DNA from: an uncultured Eubacteriaceae bacterium
GTDB lineage: Bacteria; Bacillota; Clostridia; Eubacteriales; Eubacteriaceae
Direction: 5' to 3'
Assembly (NCBI GenBank): GCA_937872065.1
Contig: CALMRA010000223.1
Span: 1 to 32,892, forward strand
Length of the DNA stretch: 32,892 nucleotides
In this document: piece by piece, positions 1 to 9,595 of the stretch
Numbering within the stretch: position 1 is the stretch's first letter
How the letters are laid out: each line of letters begins with the position of its first letter
The notes under the pieces: generated by a model
What the model saw: the letters and a program-made list of their open reading frames with translations, nothing else
Database searches by the model: none
What the model was told of the DNA's origin: nothing
Program-made: the position numbers and the translations under genes

Positions 1-2438
<2,438 letters not shown>

Positions 2439-2460
2439 TTATCTGCTAAGTTAGTTTGAA

Positions 2461-3450
2461 TCAGTCCGCATATCCGTCCGGATGACTCTGATGCCAGTTC
2501 CATGCGGAGCCGATAATCGTATCAAGATCCGCTTTTTCAGGCTTCCATCCGAGTACGGAGCGCGCCTTGTCGCTGGATGCGACGAGAACCGCGGGATCTC
2601 CCGCACGGCGTCCCTGGACCTCTGCCGGAATCGGATGGCCTGTTACGTCCCTGGCGGTTTCGATGACTTCCTTTACTGTGAAGCCAACGCCGTTGCCGAG
2701 ATTGAAGATATCGGACCTGCCGCCGTCTCTGAGATAGTCCAGCGCTTTCGCATGGGCCTGAGCCAGGTCGTCGACGTGAACGTAGTCGCGCACGCAGGTT
2801 CCGTCCTTCGTCAGATAGTCGTCACCGAAGATCATAATCTTTTCGCGCTTTCCGAGAGGAACCTGAAGGATAAGCGGGATCAGATGCGTTTCAGGCGAAT
2901 GATCTTCCCCGATTTCTCCTGAAGCGTCCGCGCCGCAGGCGTTGAAATAGCGAAGCGATACGAAGCGCGGTCCGCCTGCATTATTCGTCCATTTGAACAT
3001 CTTTTCCATCGCGAGCTTCGTTTCACCATAGGTATTCGTCGGAGATGTCTTGTCTTCTTCTTTGATCGGAATGGATTCCGGTTCTCCGTAGGTCGCCGCG
3101 GTGGAGCTGAACACGATCTTGTCGATCTTATGGTCGACCATCGCTTCGAGCAGAACCATCGTTCCATACAGGTTGTTGTCGTAATACTTCAGCGGTTTTT
3201 CCATGCTTTCGCCGACGAGAGAATTCGCCGCGAAATGAATGACCGCTTCGATATCTTCCGCGTTCATCAGCGTATCGAGAAATGCCCGGTCGCGGATATC
3301 GCCCTTATAGAATTTGGCTTTCGGATTGACCGCATCCATATGGCCGGTCTGCAGGTTATCTGCAATTACGACATTTTCACCCTGTTCGATAAGCTTTTTA
3401 ACCGTGTGTGAGCCGATATAGCCGGCTCCTCCCAGTACGAGTATTGACAT
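2461..3450 (-). CDS. galE: UDP-glucose 4-epimerase
   Basis: Interconverts UDP-galactose and UDP-glucose in the Leloir pathway, cytoplasmic, NAD-dependent. The 329-residue protein is full length for the family. The N-terminal Rossmann motif GGAGYIGS is at residues 7-14, the SST triad segment is near residue 116, and the catalytic Tyr-x3-Lys is Y141/K145 (TYGETK). The C-terminal RRAGDPAVLVASSDKA segment is typical of GalE substrate binding. A GAAAGG ribosome binding site lies a few bases before the ATG. It lies upstream of the beta-galactosidase in the same direction with 166 bp between them, so the pair forms a lactose/galactose unit; galK and galT are not in the window. Confidence 0.96.
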   Translation of the reverse strand: MSILVLGGAGYIGSHTVKKLIEQGENVVIADNLQTGHMDAVNPKAKFYKGDIRDRAFLDTLMNAEDIEAVIHFAANSLVGESMEKPLKYYDNNLYGTMVLLEAMVDHKIDKIVFSSTAATYGEPESIPIKEEDKTSPTNTYGETKLAMEKMFKWTNNAGGPRFVSLRYFNACGADASGEIGEDHSPETHLIPLILQVPLGKREKIMIFGDDYLTKDGTCVRDYVHVDDLAQAHAKALDYLRDGGRSDIFNLGNGVGFTVKEVIETARDVTGHPIPAEVQGRRAGDPAVLVASSDKARSVLGWKPEKADLDTIIGSAWNWHQSHPDGYAD

Positions 3451-3590
3451 GATCTGTCGCCTTTCTTGCTCTCATTGTTCCCGCTCATGATCGTCCTGTT
3501 TCATGAACGTCACATTCATTTTCTCAGTCCGGCCGGGTTTATTCAACCGCGCCGCATCTGCGGAGCATTCATATTCGTTTCGATACGTTT

Positions 3591-3596
3591 ATTATA
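3591..3596 (-). promoter_or_regulatory. galE: possible -10 element for galE
   Basis: A perfect TATAAT on the minus strand about 140 bases before the galE start. No good -35 hexamer is at the right distance, so this may need an activator, or may be chance. Confidence 0.3.
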
Positions 3597-3739
3597 GGAC
3601 GCGAAAACCTGTGCAGCCATGATAGAATGTTTGAAAGTTATGGAATAATGTTCGGATCATATCTAACATTTTTCCATACATAAGTAAGTATAATCGGATC
3701 GACGGAAGATATCAGAGAAAATCGGAAAAGGAGCCTGAA

Positions 3740-3796
3740 ATGGCGATGTGGAATCCCTGGCACGGATGCCGGCGGGTCAGCGAAGGCTTCCGGTAA
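3740..3796 (+). pseudogene. N-terminal remnant of a DUF5131 (phage Gp37/Gp68-type) gene
   Basis: An 18-codon frame, ATG to TAA, encodes MAMWNPWHGCRRVSEGFR. The MxxWNPWHGCxxxSxG stretch matches, from memory, the start of DUF5131 proteins, where it is normally followed by a Cys-rich segment (GC-x-x-CY). Here the codon expected to be Cys is TTC (Phe) and a stop follows two codons later. An AAGGAG ribosome binding site (3728-3733) sits correctly before the ATG and TATAAT occurs at 3689-3694, so the start region looks intact while the body is gone. The remnant runs straight into the terminator of the neighbouring ATPase gene. DUF5131 proteins are about 250 residues. The family assignment rests on a short motif. 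Confidence 0.55.
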
Positions 3797-3818
3797 AGCT
3801 CCTCGGGAACCAGGCGCG

Positions 3819-3846
3819 AAAAGCCGGGATCGATTACGATCCCGGC
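3819..3846 (-). terminator. intrinsic terminator of the metal ATPase gene
   Basis: Perfect 10-bp stem GCCGGGATCG / CGATCCCGGC with a 4-base loop, followed on the minus strand by TTTT. It starts 14 bases after the ATPase stop codon at 3860. Confidence 0.85.
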
Positions 3847-3859
3847 CGTTATAATCTTC

Positions 3860-4075
3860 TCAGAGTACCTGCTCAGCTGCAGCCTGTGTTGCCGCTGATC
3901 CTCTCTCTTTACGCTTCTGTTCTCCTCCATCATTTTCTGCCAGCAGCATCGCGGCGTTGACCACAACGAACACCGATCCGAAGTTGTGGACGAGGGCCGC
4001 GGTGACCGGCGTCAGAATTCCGAAGCCCGACAGGATAATCGCCGCGAAGTTGAAGATCATTGAAAACGTGATGTT
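3860..4075 (-). pseudogene. C-terminal piece of the P-type ATPase, out of frame with the body
   Basis: Encodes the last membrane segments expected of a P1B ATPase: NITFSMIFNFAAIILSGFG, then ALVHNFGSVFVVVNAAMLL and a charged tail ending EQVL. It continues the ATPase at 4057-5784 exactly where that protein should go on after KVRQ, but is shifted by one base. An extra A in the CCAAAC stretch around 4075 would restore a single protein of about 641 residues. Its first ATG (4060) overlaps the upstream TGA (4057-4059), so reinitiation could make a separate 66-residue peptide, but no ribosome binding site supports that. It is either a real inactivating frameshift or a sequence error in an A-run. Confidence 0.85.
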
Positions 4076-5784
4076 TGGCGGACCTTGCTCATCGCTTTTT
4101 TCGTCAGACGAAACAGATACGGCAGCCGGCTGATTTCGTCTCCGACGAGAACCGCGTCCGCGGATTCCACCGCGATATCGCTGCCGATTCCCCCCATCGC
4201 GATCCCCGCATAGGCTGCGCTGATGGCCGGCGCATCGTTGACGCCGTCTCCGATCATGCAGACTTTCCGGCCGCCTTCTCTTCTGACAATATTCAGCTTG
4301 TCCTCCGGCAGCAGTCCCGACCTGACCTCGCCGATTCCGACCGCATCACAGACAGTACCGGCCGCGGCAGCGTTGTCGCCGGTGAGCAGCATCGGCGTGA
4401 TACCGACGGACTTAATTCCCGCCACCGTCTGAACCGCATCGGGCCTTAACGTATCTGACAAAGCGACCATCCCGACAGGCGAACCGTTCACCGCGGTACA
4501 GATCACCGTCGATCCGTCGGCCTGATACCGGTCGAGCAGAGCCTGATGATCTGCCAGACTGATGCCTGTCTCATCAAACAGAGCAGGCTTTCCCGCTAAA
4601 ATCTCATGGTCGTCTACCTTCGCTCTGACGCCTTTTCCGGCCAGCGTTTGAAAATCCCCGGCTTCTGTCACGTATTTCGATTCGATGCCTGAGGCTTTAT
4701 AATATGAGACTACCGCCTTTCCCAGGGGATGCTCCGATCTCTGTTCAGCCGCGGCGGTCAGGCTCAGCACTTCGTCTCTCGACATTCCGCCGAAGCTTTC
4801 GACGGCGGTCACCTCAGGCTTTCCGCAGGTAAGAGTCCCCGTCTTGTCGAAGGCGGCGCAGTCTACCTGGGAGAGACGTTCCAGAGCGTCCCCCGTCCGG
4901 ATCAGGATCCCGTATTTCGTCAGATTGCCGATGGCAGCGGCGACAGCCGTAGGCGTCGCGAGTACGAAGGCGCAGGGGCAGAATACGACCAGCACCGTGA
5001 CGGCGCGCATAAATTCGCCGGTAATGAGCCAGACGATCAGCGCACATCCCAGCGCGACCGCGACCATCCATGAGGCCCAGCGGTCCGCTAGCCCGACGAT
5101 GGGCGCCTTGTTCGCATCGGCTTCCTCCGCAAGAGCGATCATCCGCTGCAGGGAGCTGTCCGCGCAGGCTTTATCCGCCTGCATCTCGAAGACGCCGTAC
5201 AAGTTGACAGTACCGCTCATCAGCTCGTCCCCGGCACTCTTGTCCACCGGCATCGATTCGCCGGTCATGACCGACTGGTCCACAGACGTTTCACCCGAAA
5301 CGAGAATTCCGTCCGCCGGAATCATTTCACCGGCCAGAACGACGAGGCGGTCGCCGGCCCTGACCTCCTCGGCAGCGACGATCGTCTCAATGCCGCTGCG
5401 AACGACACGGGCGGTTTTCGGTGTCAGTCTGATCAGCCCCTCGATTCCCTTTCGGGCACGGTCCGCCGTGAAATCCTCCAGCAGCGAGCCGATCTGCATA
5501 ATCAGCGCAACCTCTCCTGCAGCGAAATACTCTCTGGTCGCGACCGACGCGATCAGCGCGATCGATACGAGGAGATCCGCCTTGATATCGTGCTCTCTGA
5601 TCAGAGCGACAGCCGCCCCGGTGACAATCGGAATCCCGCACAGTACGATCGCGATCCAGGCCGTGTCTACGGGGATAAGCTCTCTGCCCCAGCCGCCCAG
5701 ACTCAGGATCAGCGCGATGAGCGAGACAACCGCGCAGAACATCGTCTCCTTCGGTTCGTTGTCAAACCAGTTTCTGAATATCAT
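4057..5784 (-). CDS. heavy-metal-translocating P1B-type ATPase, C-terminally frameshifted
   Basis: Membrane pump expected to export a transition metal using ATP. From the ATG at 5784 (GGAGG 6 bases upstream; an earlier in-frame ATG at 5820 has no such site) it shows the TGES actuator loop at about 174-177, the intramembrane CPC metal site at about 269-271 (FCPCAFVLATPTA), the phosphorylation motif DKTGTLT with the Asp at about 313, the P1B-specific SEHPLG at about 350-355 and GDGVNDAPA near the C-terminus. No N-terminal CxxC metal-binding domain is present. The frame ends prematurely at TGA 4057 after KVRQTSRFQ; the missing final membrane segments lie in another frame at 3860-4075. CPC fits Zn/Cd/Pb/Cu classes, and the HNFGS in the last segment recalls CtpC-like pumps, so the metal is not assigned. 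A TetR regulator is divergent from it. Confidence 0.9.
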   Translation of the reverse strand: MIFRNWFDNEPKETMFCAVVSLIALILSLGGWGRELIPVDTAWIAIVLCGIPIVTGAAVALIREHDIKADLLVSIALIASVATREYFAAGEVALIMQIGSLLEDFTADRARKGIEGLIRLTPKTARVVRSGIETIVAAEEVRAGDRLVVLAGEMIPADGILVSGETSVDQSVMTGESMPVDKSAGDELMSGTVNLYGVFEMQADKACADSSLQRMIALAEEADANKAPIVGLADRWASWMVAVALGCALIVWLITGEFMRAVTVLVVFCPCAFVLATPTAVAAAIGNLTKYGILIRTGDALERLSQVDCAAFDKTGTLTCGKPEVTAVESFGGMSRDEVLSLTAAAEQRSEHPLGKAVVSYYKASGIESKYVTEAGDFQTLAGKGVRAKVDDHEILAGKPALFDETGISLADHQALLDRYQADGSTVICTAVNGSPVGMVALSDTLRPDAVQTVAGIKSVGITPMLLTGDNAAAAGTVCDAVGIGEVRSGLLPEDKLNIVRREGGRKVCMIGDGVNDAPAISAAYAGIAMGGIGSDIAVESADAVLVGDEISRLPYLFRLTKKAMSKVRQTSRFQ

Positions 5785-5874
5785 CGTAAGCCTCCGTAAT
5801 TTTAATGTCTCTATTCTCATCCGTAACTCAGTTTAAATGTCTGCTTTATCGTATCTTTATTCACTACTGAACAT

Positions 5875-5942
5875 CTTGTTCGATTATATTGTAAAATGAT
5901 AAGACAGACCGAACAAGAATCAACATTTTCGGAACGTACGTT
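5875..5942. promoter_or_regulatory. candidate operators between the ATPase and tetR genes
   Basis: The divergent intergenic region holds an inverted repeat, CTTGTTCG (5875-5882) and CGAACAAG (5910-5917), and a perfect 10-base palindrome, AACGTACGTT (5933-5942). TetR proteins bind palindromes in such positions, often in their own promoter. Which element is used cannot be told from sequence alone. Confidence 0.4.
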
Positions 5943-5997
5943 ACGGAACAAAACAGATAATTTGTCCGGGTCAACCGGGATAACAGACGAGGTGTAT

Positions 5998-6588
5998 ATG
6001 GACAGACGACAGCAGAAAACACGGGACGCGATCTTCGCGGCCTTTAACGGACTCTTATCGGAGAAACGCTATTCTCAGATCACGGTGCAGGAGATTATCG
6101 ACCGGGCGAACGTCGGCCGCAGCACATTCTACGCCCATTTTGAGACGAAGGACGAGCTTCTCCGGGCGACCTGCGTCGACCTGTTCGATCACGTCGTATC
6201 GGATCATCTGTCGAAGGAACTGACCCACGACTTCTCGAAATCGGGCGGCGGAGCGGACTCGACCATCACCCATATCCTGTATCATCTGCGGGATAACAGG
6301 AAGAATATCGCGTGCCTGTTCACCTCCGACAGCGGCGAGCTGTTCATGCGCTATTTCAAGGAATACCTGACCGACGTGTTCAGGGATAAGCTCGGAAGCG
6401 AGATCTTCGCAAACCGGGAGGTCCCGGCGGATTTCCTGCTTAACCATATCTCCTGCACCTTCGTCGAAACGGTGAACTGGTGGATCCGGCACGACATGAC
6501 CGAAACGCCCGAAGAGATCGAACGCTGCTTTCTCGCGGTGATCCGTCCGGTGCTGGAATCAGACAGAACGCAGGAGGTAATGCAATGA
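5998..6588 (+). CDS. TetR/AcrR-family transcriptional regulator
   Basis: DNA-binding regulator of 196 residues. The N-terminal helix-turn-helix is clear: ITVQEIIDRANVGRSTFYAHF at about residues 28-48 with the usual KDELL after it. The C-terminal region (about 70-190) is the variable ligand-binding part; no ligand can be read from it. I chose the ATG at 5998 because GAGGTG precedes it and MDRRQQKTRDAI is a typical TetR start; the frame stays open upstream to 5896 but that extension is not TetR-like. Its TGA overlaps the start of the DUF554 gene (ATGA at 6585-6588), so the two are co-translated, and it is divergent from the metal ATPase. It could control either or both. Confidence 0.9.
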   Translation: MDRRQQKTRDAIFAAFNGLLSEKRYSQITVQEIIDRANVGRSTFYAHFETKDELLRATCVDLFDHVVSDHLSKELTHDFSKSGGGADSTITHILYHLRDNRKNIACLFTSDSGELFMRYFKEYLTDVFRDKLGSEIFANREVPADFLLNHISCTFVETVNWWIRHDMTETPEEIERCFLAVIRPVLESDRTQEVMQ

Positions 6589-7301
6589 CAGGAACCATTA
6601 TCAATGTCGCGGCGATCGTCGCCGGAGGCTTCGGCGGACTCGCCTTCGGCAAGGTGCTGACAAAGAACAGACAGGATATGCTCATGCAGGTGCTCGGACT
6701 GTGTACGATGTTTCTCGGAATCGGCGGGGCGATGCAGGAAATGCTCGTCATCAATTCTGACGGACTCGCGACCCAGGGCACGATGATGATCATCGGCTGT
6801 CTCGTCGCCGGCGCGCTTATCGGAGACGTCCTCGACATCGAAGGCGGTCTCGAGCATTTCGGCGACTGGCTGAGGGAGAAAACACATAGCGGAGGAGACG
6901 GCACATTCACCGAGGGCTTTGTCAGCACCTCTCTCATTGTCTGCGTCGGCGCGATGGCTATCGTCGGCGCCATCAAAGACGGGCTGTCCGGCGATATGAG
7001 CGTCCTGCTGGCAAAGGCCGTGCTCGACTGCGTCCTCGTCATGATCATGACCTCCGCGTACGGGATCGGCTGTATCTTCTCCGCGATTCCGGTCTTTATC
7101 CTGCAGGGCGGCGTATCGCTTCTCGCCCGCGTTGTCCGTCCGTTCATGACGGAGGCCGCGCTGTCGAACATTTCGCTGATCGGCTCGATGATGATTTTCT
7201 GCGTCGGCGTCAACATCATCAGACACCGTCAGTTCAAGGTCGCGAACATGCTTCCGGCGCTGATACTGGCCGTGATCTGGGCGTTCATGCCCTGGGCATG
7301 A
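6585..7301 (+). CDS. DUF554 family integral membrane protein
   Basis: A 238-residue hydrophobic protein with about six membrane spans. The start MTGTIINVAAIVAGGFGG and the following GKVLTKNRQDML stretch are typical of DUF554 (YdfK-like) proteins, possible transporters with no firmly established substrate. The ATG overlaps the stop codon of the TetR gene, with AGGAGG just upstream inside that gene, so expression is coupled to the regulator. The coupling suggests that regulator and membrane protein respond to the same compound. Function remains unknown. Confidence 0.88.
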   Translation: MTGTIINVAAIVAGGFGGLAFGKVLTKNRQDMLMQVLGLCTMFLGIGGAMQEMLVINSDGLATQGTMMIIGCLVAGALIGDVLDIEGGLEHFGDWLREKTHSGGDGTFTEGFVSTSLIVCVGAMAIVGAIKDGLSGDMSVLLAKAVLDCVLVMIMTSAYGIGCIFSAIPVFILQGGVSLLARVVRPFMTEAALSNISLIGSMMIFCVGVNIIRHRQFKVANMLPALILAVIWAFMPWA

Positions 7302-7411
7302 AGAGCTTCGAACAATCCAGACGATAGTCTGAAGAATATCAGGCGATCGTTAGACGACAAAATTACAGCATCTGTAAAGCCTGACCGCTATGCGAATGTT
7401 TTCATATGCCC

Positions 7412-7440
7412 TTGACATGTTTTTTTTACTGCGCTATACT
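7412..7440 (+). promoter_or_regulatory. strong sigma-A promoter of the riboflavin operon
   Basis: TTGACA (7412-7417) and TATACT (7435-7440) are separated by exactly 17 bases, an almost consensus housekeeping promoter. Transcription should begin near 7447, ten bases before the FMN riboswitch. Confidence 0.9.
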
Positions 7441-7456
7441 CACCGTAGTTGAACAA

Positions 7457-7563
7457 GTCTTCAGGGCAGGGTGAAATTCCCTACCGGTGGTAAAGCCCAC
7501 GAGCCGCAAGGCATGATTCGGTGTGATTCCGAAGCCGACAGTACAGTCTGGATGAAAGAAGAT
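7457..7563 (+). promoter_or_regulatory. FMN riboswitch (RFN element)
   Basis: Contains the conserved RFN blocks GGGCAGGGTGAAATTCCC, the GGTGGTAAAGCCC hairpin, GATTCCGAAGCCGACAGT and TCTGGATGAAAGAAGA. Helix P1 can be drawn from 7457-7462 (GTCTTC) with 7558-7563 (GAAGAT). The 5' strand around P1 (7460-7470) can instead pair for 11 consecutive bases, including two G-U pairs, with 7616-7626, the 5' arm of the first downstream terminator. Those pairings exclude each other, which explains control by premature termination: FMN stabilises P1, the terminator forms and ribD transcription stops. A further 8-bp hairpin (TATCCGCG 7571-7578 with CGCGGATA 7597-7604) lies between aptamer and terminator. Confidence 0.96.
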
Positions 7564-7618
7564 GACGCTATATCCGCGCGGCTTACGAATATATTACGCG
7601 GATAAAATCGCCGATCCT

Positions 7619-7658
7619 GCTCTGGAATGCATTGCATTTCAGAGCATTTTTCTTTTTT
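7619..7658 (+). terminator. riboswitch-controlled terminator 1
   Basis: Inverted repeat GCTCTGGAAT / ATTTCAGAGC (10 bp with one G-U, 7619-7645) followed by ATTTTTCTTTTTT. Its 5' arm overlaps the antiterminator partner of the RFN element, so this is the regulated terminator. Confidence 0.85.
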
Positions 7659-7685
7659 GCCCCGCTTGCCAGCGGGGCTTTTTTG
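7659..7685 (+). terminator. riboswitch terminator 2 (tandem)
   Basis: Perfect 8-bp stem GCCCCGCT / AGCGGGGC with loop TGCC, followed by TTTTTTG. It begins directly after the T-run of terminator 1, giving two intrinsic terminators in a row 42 bases before the ribD start. Confidence 0.88.
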
Positions 7686-7727
7686 TTCCCATACGGAAAA
7701 AGGACGGTTCGACTGGAAAGGCAGACA

Positions 7728-8840
7728 ATGAGAAACGAACAGACTACAGATGAACGGGCAATGCGGTTTGCGCTGGGTCTTGCAGAAAACGGACGCTTCA
7801 CAACTGCGCCCAATCCGATGGTCGGAGCCATCGTCGTAAACGACGGCCGCATCGTCGGTCAGGGCTGGCATAAACAGGCCGGCGGTCCCCATGCGGAGCG
7901 GGTAGCTCTCGCTGACGCCGGCATCGAAGCACACGGCGCGACAATTTACGTGACGCTGGAACCCTGCTCTCACACCGGGCGGACCGGTCCGTGCACCGAA
8001 GCGATACTGGAAGCCGGCATCAGCCGCGTCGTTATCGGCGCGTCCGATCCGAACCCGAAGGCGGCGGGCGGCGCCGAGGTCCTCAGAAACGCGGGACTCG
8101 ATGTCGTAACCGGCGTCCTGAAAGAGGAATGCGAAGCGCTCAACAGAGATTTCCTTGACCGAATCAGAAACAGACGACCGTTCGTCACCATGAAAATAGC
8201 GATGACAGCCGACGGTCATACCTCGACGGCCAGCGGCGCATCCAAATGGATCACCGGCGAGGAATCCCGGAAGCATGTCCATGAAGACCGCGGCCGCAGC
8301 GCCGTGATCCTGACGGGAGTCGGAACGGTATTCGCGGACAATCCCGCGCTTACCTGCAGAGTCGGAGGCGGAAAAGATCCGATCCGGGTGGTTCTCGACA
8401 CCCATCTGCGCATCCCTGCGGACGCGACACTGGCGATGACTGCGGCTGAAACCCCGACGATCCTCGCCTGCTGTGATTTTGATCCGGACAAGGCGAAGGC
8501 GCTCGAAGACAGCGGCTGTGAAATCTGGATGATGAACGAAAAGGACGGCAGAGTCGATCTGAGCGAGCTGATCGCCCGTATCGGCGCCGAGGGCTACGAT
8601 TCGGTCTTTATCGAAGCCGGTCCCACCGTCGCATGGTCCGCGCTCTCCGCAGGCGTCGTCGACAAGCTGCAGATCTACGTCGCGCCGAAGATCTTCGGCG
8701 GAACCGGCAGGACCGCTGTCGGCGGTCCCGGCGTTCCGCTCCCGAAGGATGCGTTCCAGCTGTGTGATCCCCGGATCACGCCCATCGGCGACGATATTCT
8801 GGTGGAATACGATATTAAGCATCCTGAAAGGACCAGCTGA
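7728..8840 (+). CDS. ribD: bifunctional diaminohydroxyphosphoribosylaminopyrimidine deaminase / 5-amino-6-(5-phosphoribosylamino)uracil reductase
   Basis: Catalyses the second and third steps from GTP to riboflavin. The 370-residue protein has an N-terminal zinc deaminase domain (HAE at 55-57 and PCSHTGRTGPC supplying C80 and C89) and a C-terminal NADPH reductase domain (KIAMTADGHTSTASGASKWI onward). The ATG at 7728 is chosen because GAAAGG lies six bases upstream and MRNEQTTDERAMRFAL is a normal RibD start; the same frame is open back to 7632, but that part is the terminator sequence. First gene of the riboflavin operon, controlled by the FMN riboswitch. Its TGA overlaps the ATG of ribE. Confidence 0.96.
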   Translation: MRNEQTTDERAMRFALGLAENGRFTTAPNPMVGAIVVNDGRIVGQGWHKQAGGPHAERVALADAGIEAHGATIYVTLEPCSHTGRTGPCTEAILEAGISRVVIGASDPNPKAAGGAEVLRNAGLDVVTGVLKEECEALNRDFLDRIRNRRPFVTMKIAMTADGHTSTASGASKWITGEESRKHVHEDRGRSAVILTGVGTVFADNPALTCRVGGGKDPIRVVLDTHLRIPADATLAMTAAETPTILACCDFDPDKAKALEDSGCEIWMMNEKDGRVDLSELIARIGAEGYDSVFIEAGPTVAWSALSAGVVDKLQIYVAPKIFGGTGRTAVGGPGVPLPKDAFQLCDPRITPIGDDILVEYDIKHPERTS

Positions 8841-9472
8841 TGTTCACGGGAATCGTCGAGGAGATCGGAAAAATCAAAAATATCAGGAGAGGCTCCGCTT
8901 CGTGCAGACTCACCGTATCTGCCGACAAGGTCCTTGAAGACGTCAAGATCGGTGACAGCATCGCCACCAGCGGCGTATGCCTGACGGTGACGGATTTCGA
9001 TAAGAACAGCTTCACAGCCGACGTCATGCACGAATCCCTCGACCGTTCGGCACTCAGCTCCCTGAAAAACGGAGATCCGGTGAATCTCGAACGCGCGATG
9101 CCGGCGGACGGACGCTTCGGCGGCCATATCGTAACCGGCCACATCGACGGAACGGGACGGATTATCAAAACGCGCAGAGACGACAACGCGATCTGGTATA
9201 CCGTCGGCGCGGACAGACCGCTGCTGGCGCAGATCGTCGAGAAGGGCTCGATCACGATTGACGGAATAAGTCTGACAGTCGCGGGCTGCGGCTCCGATTC
9301 CTTCGAGGTCTCCGTCATTCCCCACACCGCCGCGCAGACGACACTTGGCGGAAAGCGCGCGGGAGCGATCGTCAATCTCGAAACCGACATCCTGTGCAAG
9401 TACGTGCAGAAGCTGATGAAGACGGAATCAGGCGGAGTTACGAAGGATCTGCTGAAACGGTACGACTTCTGA
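8840..9472 (+). CDS. ribE: riboflavin synthase, alpha subunit
   Basis: Dismutates two molecules of 6,7-dimethyl-8-ribityllumazine into riboflavin, the last step of the pathway. The 210-residue protein begins MFTGIVEEIG, the diagnostic family start, and has two lumazine-binding repeats, the second beginning GGHIVTGHIDGTGRI. The start overlaps the ribD stop as TGATG, so translation is coupled, with GAAAGGA inside ribD as ribosome binding site. Called ribE in B. subtilis nomenclature and ribC in E. coli. Confidence 0.96.
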   Translation: MFTGIVEEIGKIKNIRRGSASCRLTVSADKVLEDVKIGDSIATSGVCLTVTDFDKNSFTADVMHESLDRSALSSLKNGDPVNLERAMPADGRFGGHIVTGHIDGTGRIIKTRRDDNAIWYTVGADRPLLAQIVEKGSITIDGISLTVAGCGSDSFEVSVIPHTAAQTTLGGKRAGAIVNLETDILCKYVQKLMKTESGGVTKDLLKRYDF

Positions 9473-9559
9473 TCAGCCGGATAGAGATTCAGACTGTGAC
9501 ACCTGAAGACTCAGCGTTCTTCATTTTAAATAATCAAAATTTAAATAATTAAAAATTAT

Positions 9560-9574
9560 GCCGGCACGGCCGGC
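9560..9574 (+). repeat. small GC hairpin before ribBA
   Basis: GCCGGC repeated around a 3-base centre forms a short hairpin just upstream of the ribBA ribosome binding site (ACGGAGG). An AT-rich dyad (ATAATT / AATTAT, 9546-9559) adjoins it. It may be an RNA processing or stability element; there is no T-run. Confidence 0.3.
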
Positions 9575-9595
9575 TTATCCATTACGGAGGACATC

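Noticed and set aside
4057-4080. Programmed -1 frameshift in the ATPase gene
   Set aside because: The site does not match a usual slippery heptamer and no downstream stimulatory hairpin is obvious; a single-base deletion or sequence error is simpler.
4844-5836. 330-codon plus-strand frame antisense to the P-type ATPase
   Set aside because: Serine/alanine-rich low-complexity translation typical of an antisense frame; the ATPase motifs on the other strand are decisive.
7461-8822. 453-codon minus-strand frame across ribD and the FMN riboswitch
   Set aside because: It would read through the riboswitch and terminators in reverse and is antisense to ribD; codon bias of the real gene explains the open frame.
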